A DNA stretch of 64,000 nucleotides from Nocardioides zeae. Lineage in GTDB: Bacteria; Actinomycetota; Actinomycetes; Propionibacteriales; Nocardioidaceae. The position numbers and the translations under genes are program-made. The notes beneath the pieces are model-generated. The model was given only the letters and a program-made list of their open reading frames with translations. It was not told the origin of the DNA and ran no database searches. The stretch is taken from contig NZ_JAUTAN010000001.1 of NCBI RefSeq assembly GCF_030818655.1, positions 2,976,001 through 3,040,000 of the forward strand. Direction: 5' to 3'. Below, one piece after another: positions 46,115 to 53,841 of the stretch. Position 1 is the first letter of the stretch. Every line of letters begins with the position of its first letter.

Positions 46115-47484
46115 TGAGCACCGTCACCCACGGGATGGACACGGCGGCCGGTCTGGCCGCCGCGGACGACCTGACGGGCGGGGCCGCGCAGATCGACGCC
46201 CTCGCCGCGCGGCTCGACGCCGCGCTCGCGGACTTCGACTGGTGGGGCCCGGACGCCGAGCGGGTGCGCTCCGACTGGTCGTTCACCCAGCGCCCCCACC
46301 TCGAGCTGGTGGCCGAGCACCTCTCCGAGCTCGCCCTCCGGCTCCGGGCGGAGGCGGACGAGCAGGACCGCGCGTCCGGCGGCACGGGCGAGGGCGGCAC
46401 GGCGCCGGCCGGCCCGGGAGCCGCCCCGCAGCGCGGTCTGCTCGACCGCATCGGCGCCTGGATCGGTGACCGCCTGCAGGCCGGCGGCGTCGCCCTCGGG
46501 CGCTTCCTGGGAGCGGCGACCGACCTCCAGGGCAAGGTGGTCGACGTCCTGACCGGCCAGCGCGACTGGAGCGTGTCCGCCATCGCGGCGAGCGCGCTCG
46601 GCACGGTCGGCACCGCCCTCGGGGTCGGCGTGAACCTGGGCACCGGCGTGGACCAGCGCTGGCTCGCGGGCGGCCGCGGCGTGGCCGGCGACCCGGTCGC
46701 GGTGCCGACGTCCGACACCGGGCTCGGCCACCGCCCCGCCCTCGAGGCGCCACGCTCCCTCGACACGATCATGCAGTCGGTGACGGACGCCTACGCGAAC
46801 GGCACGGCCGAGGGCAGCAACGGCGAGGTGCGCATCGTGCGGGTCGACAACGGCACCGGGCCCCCGGCGTACATCGTCAACGTCCCCGGCACCGAGACCT
46901 GGACGCCGTCGGCGGGGAGCATGCCGCGCGACCTGTCGGCGAACCTGCAGCTCATGGCCGGCAACCCGACGGCGGCGGCCGAGAGCGTCCGGGCGGCCAT
47001 GGAGCGCGCCGGGATCCCCCCGGACTCCCCGGTGCTGCTCGTGGGGCACTCCCAGGGCGGCATGATCACCGGCCACCTGGCGACCGACCCCGCCTTCCGG
47101 GAGCGGTTCAACGTGACCAACATGGTCACCTACGGCGCCCCGGTCGACCACCTGGACGTCCGCGGCGTCGACGTCCTGCAGATGGGCCACACGCTGGACC
47201 CGGTCCCCCGCACCGACCTCGAGGGCCTCGGCACCTCCCACACCCCGACCAGCCGGCACGTCGACCTGCCGAGCCCGGGCGCGTGGAACGACGTGCTCAC
47301 CAACCACAGCCACGAGGCCTACATCCGCTCGGTGCACGACGCGCTCGCGTCCGACACCCCGCTCGGGGCGGAGCTGCGGGCCTACCAGTCCTCGGGGTCC
47401 ATGGCGCCGTTCCTCGTCGGGCCCGACGGCTCGGGCCGCCGGGCGACCGCCGTCGACGTACCGGTCCAGCGGCTTCCCGACTGA
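46114..47484 (+). CDS. WXG100-like domain fused to alpha/beta-hydrolase (putative type VII effector lipase)
   Basis: 456 aa. Residues 1-85 form a helical hairpin with W-x-G at 43-45 (FDWWGPDAERVRSDW), typical of WXG100 secretion domains. Residues ~86-215 are a Gly/Ala linker region. The C-terminal hydrolase has YIVNVPGT, nucleophile elbow GHSQGG (Ser313), a possible acid in LDPVP (Asp362) and His398 or His400 in NHSHEAY. No signal peptide. It resembles secreted PE/PPE-type lipases or WXG-linked toxins. No type VII machinery is in this window. ATG 46114 overlaps the previous stop. Confidence 0.78.
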   Translation: MSTVTHGMDTAAGLAAADDLTGGAAQIDALAARLDAALADFDWWGPDAERVRSDWSFTQRPHLELVAEHLSELALRLRAEADEQDRASGGTGEGGTAPAGPGAAPQRGLLDRIGAWIGDRLQAGGVALGRFLGAATDLQGKVVDVLTGQRDWSVSAIAASALGTVGTALGVGVNLGTGVDQRWLAGGRGVAGDPVAVPTSDTGLGHRPALEAPRSLDTIMQSVTDAYANGTAEGSNGEVRIVRVDNGTGPPAYIVNVPGTETWTPSAGSMPRDLSANLQLMAGNPTAAAESVRAAMERAGIPPDSPVLLVGHSQGGMITGHLATDPAFRERFNVTNMVTYGAPVDHLDVRGVDVLQMGHTLDPVPRTDLEGLGTSHTPTSRHVDLPSPGAWNDVLTNHSHEAYIRSVHDALASDTPLGAELRAYQSSGSMAPFLVGPDGSGRRATAVDVPVQRLPD

Positions 47485-47523
47485 GGGGTCCCGCCGGCCG
47501 CCCGGATCGGTGAGGATGGGCCC

Positions 47524-47868
47524 ATGGGGTGGATGACGCGGCTGCTGGGCGGCTCCGGTCGCAGCGACGCGCAGGTGCAGGCGCAGCTCGTCAGCGCCGT
47601 CCGCGCGCTGCCGGGGGTCACCGACCAGGACCTCCTGCTCCGCACCGACGCGAGCGGCGGAGGGTCCCTGCGCGGGCACGTCGCCGTCGCGGACGCCGCG
47701 TCCTTCGAGCAGGCCCTCGCCGCATTCGGGCGGGTGCTGGGCCGGGACGGGAGCCGGGTCGCCGTGTACGCCGTGGGGCGGCTCCCCGACGGCACCGTGA
47801 TCGGTCCCACCGACGTCGGGTTCCGGTCGCGACCCTCGGGCGCGGAGCTGCACGAGCGTTACTCCTGA
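47524..47868 (+). CDS. Small unknown protein, possible immunity or accessory partner
   Basis: 114 aa, soluble, no known domain. Features SDAQVQAQLVSAVRALPGVTD, RGHVAVADAASFEQAL and GPTDVGFRSRPSG. ATG 47524 lies 39 nt after the WXG-hydrolase stop on the same strand. Role unknown; position as the third cassette gene makes an immunity or accessory function possible. Confidence 0.65.
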   Translation: MGWMTRLLGGSGRSDAQVQAQLVSAVRALPGVTDQDLLLRTDASGGGSLRGHVAVADAASFEQALAAFGRVLGRDGSRVAVYAVGRLPDGTVIGPTDVGFRSRPSGAELHERYS

Positions 47869-47929
47869 CCCCCGGGCCGACGCGAGCAGCAGCCCACCGG
47901 CGACGGACGAGACGGCTATCCTCACGACC

Positions 47930-48742
47930 ATGCCGGAGCGCACCGGAGCCCAGGGCCGCCGCACCGCGGCGTTCTTCGACCTCGACAAGACGATCATCGC
48001 GAAGTCGAGCACGCTCGCGTTCTCGAAGCCGTTCCAGGCCGGCGGCCTCATCTCCCGACGTGCGGTGCTCCGCTCGGCGTACGCGCAGTTCGTCTACCTC
48101 GTCGGCGGCGCCGACCACGACCAGATGGAGAAGATGCGGCAGTTCCTCTCCGCGCTCACCGCGGGCTGGGACGTCGCGACGGTGCGGGAGATCGTCGCCG
48201 ACACGCTCCACAACGTCGTCGACCCGCTGGTGTACGACGAGGCCGTCACCCTCATCGAGGAGCACCGCCTCGCGGGTCGCGACGTCGTGATCGTGTCGAC
48301 CTCGGGCTCGGAGGTGGTGGAGCCGATCGGCGCGATGCTCGGCGCCGACCGGGTCGTCGCCACCCGCCTCGTCGAGGAGGACGGCCGCTACACCGGCGAG
48401 ATCGCCTACTACGCCTACGCCGAGGAGAAGGCCAACGCGGTCCGGGCGCTGGCGGAGGAGCGCGGCTACGACCTGGACGCCTGCTACGCCTACAGCGACT
48501 CGATCACCGACGTGCCGATGCTGGAGGCGGTGGGCCACCCGTACGCCGTGAACCCGGACCGCGACCTGCGGAAGGTCGCGATCGCGAACGAGTGGCCGGT
48601 GCTCGTCTTCACCAAGCCCGTGGCGCTGCGGAGCCGGCTGCCGCCGGCCGGGCCGACGCTCGCGGCGCTGGCGCTCGGCGGGGCGCTCACCGTGGCGGGC
48701 GTGGTCTGGACCCAGGTGCGCAGGCGCCGCGAGCCGGTCTGA
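47930..48742 (+). CDS. HAD-IB family phosphatase (Rv3661-like)
   Basis: 270 aa. Motif I AAFFDLDKTIIAKSS (Asp17, Asp19), motif II VIVSTSGSEVVEP, motif III Lys in YAEEKANAV, motif IV YSDSITDVPMLEAVG. A C-terminal hydrophobic helix LAALALGGALTVAGVVW probably anchors it. Conserved beside the ssd/tad locus in actinobacteria. ATG 47930 is 7 nt after TATCCT, a leaderless promoter layout. Substrate unknown; SerB-like. Confidence 0.88.
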   Translation: MPERTGAQGRRTAAFFDLDKTIIAKSSTLAFSKPFQAGGLISRRAVLRSAYAQFVYLVGGADHDQMEKMRQFLSALTAGWDVATVREIVADTLHNVVDPLVYDEAVTLIEEHRLAGRDVVIVSTSGSEVVEPIGAMLGADRVVATRLVEEDGRYTGEIAYYAYAEEKANAVRALAEERGYDLDACYAYSDSITDVPMLEAVGHPYAVNPDRDLRKVAIANEWPVLVFTKPVALRSRLPPAGPTLAALALGGALTVAGVVWTQVRRRREPV

Positions 48743-48796
48743 GCGCACGCGGTCGGGACGACGCCGGGATCGGAAGTTACCGACCAGGAACCCTTG

Positions 48797-48812
48797 CGTG
48801 ACGTGGATCACA
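48797..48812. promoter_or_regulatory. CRP/FNR-type palindrome upstream of the candidate Ms1 RNA
   Basis: CGTGACGTGGATCACA contains GTGA-N6-TCAC, the half-site arrangement of CRP-family sites. It overlaps the proposed -35/spacer region, so it may be regulatory or chance. Confidence 0.35.
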
Positions 48813-48828
48813 GAGGCACAGTGGGTGC

Positions 48829-49030
48829 CACGCAGCACCCCGGATCCGGAACCGGGAACTCCACAGGGACTTCACGCACCACCGGGTACCCACGCGGCGA
48901 CCCACCCTTCTGACAGGGCGCACGCCGACGGGAGACTCCCGCGGCGGCAGATGAGTGCACGCTTGGTAGCCAGCGGCGGTGCGTGTCAGCGACGGCCCCC
49001 GGATCCACGCGACTCCGGGGGCCGTCTGCT
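48829..49030 (+). ncRNA. Candidate Ms1-type small RNA
   Basis: The 340-nt gap after the HAD-IB gene has no open gene but holds a possible promoter (TTGCGT at 48794, CACAGT at 48817, 17-nt spacing), many short inverted repeats (for example GGGAGACTCCC) and ends in a 13-bp terminator hairpin. In mycobacteria the abundant RNA-polymerase-binding RNA Ms1/MTS2823 lies at this point, between Rv3661 and Rv3662c (recalled). The 5' end is estimated only. Confidence 0.5.
48991..49026 (+). terminator. Terminator hairpin of the candidate small RNA
   Basis: Perfect 13-bp stem GACGGCCCCCGGA / TCCGGGGGCCGTC with a 10-nt loop. It could also end transcripts coming from the Fic-like gene opposite. Confidence 0.7.
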
Positions 49031-49082
49031 GCCCGGACGACCCCGGACGACCCCGGACGACCTCAGACGGCCCCGGACGACC

Positions 49083-49820
49083 TCAGACGGCGTCGCGGCG
49101 CAGCGGGCTCGCCTCGGCCCCCGCCGCGTAGGCCTCGGCGGCGTAGAGCAGCCAGGCGTGCACGCCGGACGCGCTGCCGCTGCGGTAGCCGCGGAGGTTC
49201 GACTCGTACTCCGCCCGCACCGCCAGGTGCCCCGCCTCCGGGACGACGAGGGACTTCTCGTCGAGCCCGCGGGCGACGAGGACCAGCCGCTCGGCCGCGC
49301 GGGCCACGATGCCGTTGTGGGACGGGAACGGGGCGGCGCAGGCGATCTCGGCGTGGACGACGGCCGCGACGACCAGCGCCGGCACCTCGCGGGAGCTGAG
49401 CAGCAGGTCCGCCGTGCTCCGCAGCCGGGCCGCGCTCTCCGCGTCCCGCGGGCGCCCGAGACGCTCGTCGGGCAGGGCCCCGGCCGCGGCCAGCGCGTGC
49501 AGCCGCGCGAAGGCCATGAGCGGCGCCGTGCGCAGCTGGGGCGCGAGCCCGAGCAGCTGGGTGGAGACCCGCACGGCGTCCTGGGCGACCTCGTCGCCCG
49601 CACCCTCGCGCACCTCCGCCAGGGTCGAGGCCGAGCCCTCCAGCACCGCGCTGGCGTGGGCCCCCCGCAGCAGGGACTCGGCGGTGAGCTCGGGCGAGGT
49701 GCGGCGCAGTCCCCGGTCGCGCAGCATGACGTCGATGCCGTCCCGCGCCGCGGCGTACGCCGATCCCACCCCCTCGAGGGCGACGAGGTGGCTCAGCGGG
49801 TCGGGCGCGGCGTCGGGCAC
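49083..49820 (-). CDS. Fic/DOC-like conserved protein (Rv3662c-like)
   Basis: 245 aa helical protein. An N-terminal ELTAESLLRGAHASAVLEGSAS segment resembles the Fic inhibitory-helix region (SxxxxxE-like). Near residue 170, AAPFPSHNGIVARAAERL occupies the place of the Fic motif HPFxxGNGRxxR, but the catalytic His is Ala and the GNGR is altered, so AMPylation is doubtful. Commonly annotated as an oxidoreductase without basis. GTG 49820 chosen as the first start after the upstream repeat region. Confidence 0.72.
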   Translation of the reverse strand: MPDAAPDPLSHLVALEGVGSAYAAARDGIDVMLRDRGLRRTSPELTAESLLRGAHASAVLEGSASTLAEVREGAGDEVAQDAVRVSTQLLGLAPQLRTAPLMAFARLHALAAAGALPDERLGRPRDAESAARLRSTADLLLSSREVPALVVAAVVHAEIACAAPFPSHNGIVARAAERLVLVARGLDEKSLVVPEAGHLAVRAEYESNLRGYRSGSASGVHAWLLYAAEAYAAGAEASPLRRDAV

Positions 49821-49854
49821 GAGCGCGAGGGTATCGACCCGCCGCCGCCTCCGC

Positions 49855-49901
49855 GGTCGTGGTGCCAGGCCTGCGGAAAGTGGAGGCCTCGCACCACGAC
49901 C
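49855..49901 (-). repeat. 47-bp palindromic repeat, family A copy 3 (inverted)
   Basis: Arms GCGGTCGTGGTGC / GCACCACGACCGC reach beyond the 47-bp core. The reverse complement aligns end to end with the copies at 9865 and 9999, including TTTCCGCAGGCCT in the centre. Confidence 0.87.
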
Positions 49902-49931
49902 GCGGGAGGGGGAGACGCACCCCGAGCAGCA

Positions 49932-49965
49932 ACAGGGAGCCGCCCCGCGAGGGGCGACTCCCTGT
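49932..49965 (-). terminator. Hairpin terminator after the 5'-nucleotidase gene
   Basis: 15-bp stem with one mismatch (ACAGGGAGCCGCCCC / GGGGCGACTCCCTGT), loop GCGA, 27 nt past the stop codon. Confidence 0.72.
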
Positions 49966-49992
49966 CGACTGGTGGAGCAGGTGGTACGGGGA

Positions 49993-52500
49993 TCAGCGGA
50001 TGATGCGGACCCCACGGGTCGAGGCCGACGGGGCCGTGAGGGTGTTGCCGTCGATCCAGACCGTGATGAGGTGGTTGCCCACGCGGCCGGGGGGCATCGT
50101 GAACTTCGCGCGGCCGCTGACGACGAGGACCTGGTAGCCCTTGCCGCCGTAGGAGATGTTCGCGCGACCCGTGTAGGGGACGCCGCTGGAGTTGCCGACC
50201 TGGATCCCGAGGGTCGGCGTGGCGCCGGCCTTCACCGGGTTCGGCACCGTCAGCAGCACCACGGACGGCGCGCGGCCGATCGTGACCCGCACGCCGACGG
50301 CGGAGCGGGCGGTCTGGGCGTCACCGCTGTAGTAGAAGCCGATGTTGTAGGTGCCCGGCTTCCAGTTGCTCGGGACGGTGGGACGGGCGACGCCGTTGAC
50401 GACCGTGGCCGTCTGGCGGTAGCCGTTCCAGCGCATCTCGACCGTGCCGGTCGCGGTGGCGTCCGACGTGATGCGGATCGGGACCTGCACGCCCTTGCCC
50501 ACCGTGGTGGTGACGGCCGTGGCCGGGCCGGTGGCGGTGGACGCGGTGCGCTCGTCGACGACGGCGATCGGGCCGACGGCCGTTCCGGTGGGCTCGGCGA
50601 CCAGGTAGATCTCGTCGCCCTCGTAGGCCGACAGCGGGACCTCGACGGCGATGGTGGCCGCACCGGCGGTGACGGTCGCCTCGCCGGCGACGTCGACGAC
50701 CTCGCCCTCCTCGTCGACCACGTAGGCCGTGAGGTCGGTGTTCGCGGGCGAGCCCAGCGACGTGAGGTCGAGGTTGCTCACGCTGATCTCGGCGGTGTCG
50801 CCGATGCCGAGCACGGTGGGCATGCCGGGCGCGACGACCTGGTGCTTGGCGAAGTCGGGCTCGATCGGGCTGGCGTCCTCGAGGTAGGAGAACCAGAGCT
50901 CACGGTCGACGAGACCGGTGTCGCGCGTGGTGCCGAGTTTGAAGGCGCTGAAGAAGTCGCCGCCGCCCGCCAGGAAGCTGAACGTGGAGACCGTGTAGGT
51001 CTCCTCCGGCTGCACCAGCACGCCGTCGATCCAGATGTTCTCGACGCGGCTGCCGGCGGGGGCCGCCGGGTTCGTCGTGATCGCGACGTTGTCGGAGGTG
51101 CCGAGACGCAGCGTCGAGCTGCGACCCTCGACGGGCCACTGCTGCTCGAAGACCTGCGCGAGCTCGTCACCCGTCAGCTCGACGAGGGAGACGTTGTTGA
51201 GGAACGGCAGCACGTTGTTGGCCTCGGCGACGGTGACGACACCGTCGGTGTTGGCCGGGTTGCTGGTCGTGTTGCCCGCGTAGAGCAGGTCGTCACGCAG
51301 ACCACCGGGGTTGGTGATGCCGAGGTCGGGCGTGCCGATGTTCTCCGGGACGCCGTCGCGCAGCGCGTTGCCGACGAGCGTGCCGAGGGTCGACTCGACC
51401 GAGCGGTCCGTCGCGCCCGGGGCGCTGTAGGCGCGGGTGATGTCGGCGGTGATCTCGCCGACCGGCTCGTTGCCCACCTCGGCCGCGTACTCCAGGGCCT
51501 CCTTGGTGATCGCGTCGACCGCGGCGACGCGCGGCAGCGTGGTGTCGGCGGTGGCGACGCGGGCGACGTTCGCCTGCGTGTACGCCGAGACGTCACCGCT
51601 CTCGCTGTCGACCGTGAGCGTGACCTGGCCGATGTTCTCGCCGTACTGGCCCGCCTGCAGCACCGGGCGCGTGCGGTCCGTGCCGGGGACGGGCGCGTCG
51701 TACGCGTACTTCTGGTGCGTGTGACCCGTGAAGATCACGTCGACCGCGGCGCTCGTGCCATCGACGATCTCCGCGAACTCGGGCCGGTTCGCCTTGGCCG
51801 CGTCGAGCCCGGTCGTCAGGTTCGCGCCCTCGTGGTACTGCGCGACGATGATGTCGGCCTCGCCGTTGGCGGCGTCGCCGTCGGACAGCTGGCCTGCGAC
51901 GCGGTTGACCGCCTCGACCGGGTCGCCGAAGTCGATGGTCTCGACGCCCGAGGGCGACACGATGTCCGGCGTCTCGAGCGTGACCGCGCCGACGACGCCG
52001 ACGGTCAGGCCGCCGACCTCGAACTCGGCGTACTCCGGCAGCGCCGGCGTGTCCGTGCCCTTCTGGTAGACGTTCGCCCCGAGGTAGTCGAAGTCGACCG
52101 TGTCCGCGACGAGACCGGTGAGGTTGTCGTAGCCCTGGTCGAACTCGTGGTTGCCGACGCCCGACGTCGCGACGTCGAGGGCGTTGAGCACCTCGAGGGT
52201 CGGGACGTCCTCCTGCACGGCCGAGGCGAAGATGCTCGCCCCGATGCTGTCGCCGTTGCTCATGAGGAGCGTGTTCGGGTTCTGGGCCCGCAGCTGCTCG
52301 ATCGTGGTGGCGAACTTGGTGGTGTTCGCGTCGATGCGGCCGTGGAAGTCGTTGAAGTTGAGGAGCTGGATCGAGACGGGTGCGGCACTCGCCGACGGCG
52401 CGAGCGCCACCGGCACGACGGCGCACAGACCGGCCGTGACGGCGAGCGCCGACAGCCGGGCAGCGCTCACGCGCAGGCGGTGGGTCTGGGAACGGGACAA
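49993..52500 (-). CDS. Secreted bifunctional UDP-sugar hydrolase/5'-nucleotidase family protein
   Basis: 835 aa. Signal peptide at ~1-40 ending in SASAAPV. Metallophosphoesterase domain with FNDFHGRID, SNGDSIGAS, VGNHEFDQG and FTGHTHQKY; 5'-nucleotidase C-terminal domain with ITNPGGLRDDL and SFLAGGGDFFSAF that stacks the base; then ~250 residues of Ig-like or beta-sandwich repeats, likely for cell-wall contact. Scavenges extracellular nucleotides. TTG start at 52500 with AGAGG 8 nt upstream. Related to the phosphate theme of the window, but no PHO box seen. Confidence 0.93.
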   Translation of the reverse strand: MSRSQTHRLRVSAARLSALAVTAGLCAVVPVALAPSASAAPVSIQLLNFNDFHGRIDANTTKFATTIEQLRAQNPNTLLMSNGDSIGASIFASAVQEDVPTLEVLNALDVATSGVGNHEFDQGYDNLTGLVADTVDFDYLGANVYQKGTDTPALPEYAEFEVGGLTVGVVGAVTLETPDIVSPSGVETIDFGDPVEAVNRVAGQLSDGDAANGEADIIVAQYHEGANLTTGLDAAKANRPEFAEIVDGTSAAVDVIFTGHTHQKYAYDAPVPGTDRTRPVLQAGQYGENIGQVTLTVDSESGDVSAYTQANVARVATADTTLPRVAAVDAITKEALEYAAEVGNEPVGEITADITRAYSAPGATDRSVESTLGTLVGNALRDGVPENIGTPDLGITNPGGLRDDLLYAGNTTSNPANTDGVVTVAEANNVLPFLNNVSLVELTGDELAQVFEQQWPVEGRSSTLRLGTSDNVAITTNPAAPAGSRVENIWIDGVLVQPEETYTVSTFSFLAGGGDFFSAFKLGTTRDTGLVDRELWFSYLEDASPIEPDFAKHQVVAPGMPTVLGIGDTAEISVSNLDLTSLGSPANTDLTAYVVDEEGEVVDVAGEATVTAGAATIAVEVPLSAYEGDEIYLVAEPTGTAVGPIAVVDERTASTATGPATAVTTTVGKGVQVPIRITSDATATGTVEMRWNGYRQTATVVNGVARPTVPSNWKPGTYNIGFYYSGDAQTARSAVGVRVTIGRAPSVVLLTVPNPVKAGATPTLGIQVGNSSGVPYTGRANISYGGKGYQVLVVSGRAKFTMPPGRVGNHLITVWIDGNTLTAPSASTRGVRIIR

Positions 52501-52717
52501 CGGTCTACCTCTCGGAAGGTAAGGGGTGGCCTCGGCACGCTAACCCGTGAATCTCCTGAGGGATACGTGTACGGAGATGAAGGATCCGTAACGAACTGGG
52601 CAAGCGGACGACCCGGGTCCGCGACCCGTCGACGGCGGCGGACGCGGCGGAGCGGGCACGCCGCGCGGCGTGGCGAGCGACCGGGCGCCCCTCCGCGCCG
52701 GTAGCCTCTGGCCCACC
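52501..52717. other. Divergent intergenic region
   Basis: 217 bases with the nucleotidase RBS near 52510 and TAGCCT 11 nt before the plus-strand start. No gene, repeat or clear operator recognised. Confidence 0.35.
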
Positions 52718-53836
52718 ATGGACCGTCTGTCCGACCGCACCCGCGCCGCCTCCGCCTTCCCCCCCGACGCCGCCGCCTGGCTGGCCGGACCGTCGGGGCG
52801 CACCGTGGTGCTCGTGGGCGACCCCCGCAGCGCCGCTCCGCTCGAGGAGGCGCTCGCCGCGCTGGGGTACGACGTGCGCTCCAGCCTCGACGGCACCATG
52901 AGCCTGCCGGACCGGTCGGTGGACGCGATCGTGTCGTTCGACCTCTGCCCCGAGCCCGAGGTGGCCGCCCGCGTGCTCCGGCCCGGCGGCCAGGTCGCCG
53001 TGCTGGTGCAGGCGCACGACCACCGCATCCCGTGGGTGCGCAAGCTGCGTGCGGCCCTGCGGCTGCCCGACCCCGTCGACCCGTCGGGTCCGATGGACTC
53101 GTCGCCCTACTTCGGGCCCGTCTCCACCGACACCTTCCGGCACTGGCAGGTCGTGACGCGCGAGACGCTGGGCGAGGTCGTGCGCGCCCTGCCGGCGGTG
53201 CTCGCCCGCAGCCAGTCCGAGGCCGCCCGTGCGGTCGAGGAGGCGGAGCGCCTCTACGACGACTACGGCCGCGGCCCCGACGGCATGCAGCTGCCGTGGG
53301 TCAGCCACTGCTACCGCGCCCCCGTGCTCGGCGAGGCGTGGGCGATGGTCACCGAGCGCGCCCGCGCCGCCGCCGAGGCAGCCGCCCTCGCCGAGCGCGC
53401 GGCCCGCGGCGCGGCGGCCCGCGCGGCCGAGACGGGCTCCTCGACGGACGGTCCCGCGCCGTACGACGTGGACGCGGTCGCGGACGAGACCGCCGGCCCG
53501 CACGAGCCCCGCGAGACCGGCGAGAGCACCGAGGCCATGGACGCGGACGCCCTGCGCGCGGCGGTGCACGGCACCGACGAGCGTCCGGCGTACCCGCCGC
53601 CGGCCCGACCGCGGCCGACCTTCGACATGGGCGACACGGCGGAGGGGATCATCACCTACGTCGTCGACACCGGCGAGATCCCGCCCGTGCGCGCTCCGCT
53701 CGCCGTGGACGAGTCGGCCGGCGGCGAGCAGACCCAGCCGCTCAGCACCTTCCGGGTGCTCGGCGAGCCCGGCGGCGCCGAGCCCGACGCGCACGACGGG
53801 CCGGACGACCCCGACCTGCTGATCCGCTTCCGCTGA
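52718..53836 (+). CDS. Methyltransferase-fold-like protein of unknown function upstream of the LytS/LytTR pair
   Basis: 372 aa. The N-terminal ~130 residues read like a class I methyltransferase lacking the first glycine-rich loop: VVLVGDPRS, LPDRSVDAIVSFDLCPE and ARVLRPGGQVAVL. The rest is Ala/Glu helical, then an acidic, low-complexity tail containing GEIPPVRAPL and ending DPDLLIRFR. ATG 52718. The kinase gene starts 5 nt after its stop, so it is likely part of the same operon. Activity uncertain because the SAM loop is missing. Confidence 0.72.
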   Translation: MDRLSDRTRAASAFPPDAAAWLAGPSGRTVVLVGDPRSAAPLEEALAALGYDVRSSLDGTMSLPDRSVDAIVSFDLCPEPEVAARVLRPGGQVAVLVQAHDHRIPWVRKLRAALRLPDPVDPSGPMDSSPYFGPVSTDTFRHWQVVTRETLGEVVRALPAVLARSQSEAARAVEEAERLYDDYGRGPDGMQLPWVSHCYRAPVLGEAWAMVTERARAAAEAAALAERAARGAAARAAETGSSTDGPAPYDVDAVADETAGPHEPRETGESTEAMDADALRAAVHGTDERPAYPPPARPRPTFDMGDTAEGIITYVVDTGEIPPVRAPLAVDESAGGEQTQPLSTFRVLGEPGGAEPDAHDGPDDPDLLIRFR

Positions 53837-53841
53837 CCGGC

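Noticed and set aside
45352..48051. 899-aa minus-strand reading frame over the WXG cassette
   Set aside because: Antisense shadow with His/Arg/Val-rich low-complexity content and no RBS-supported start.
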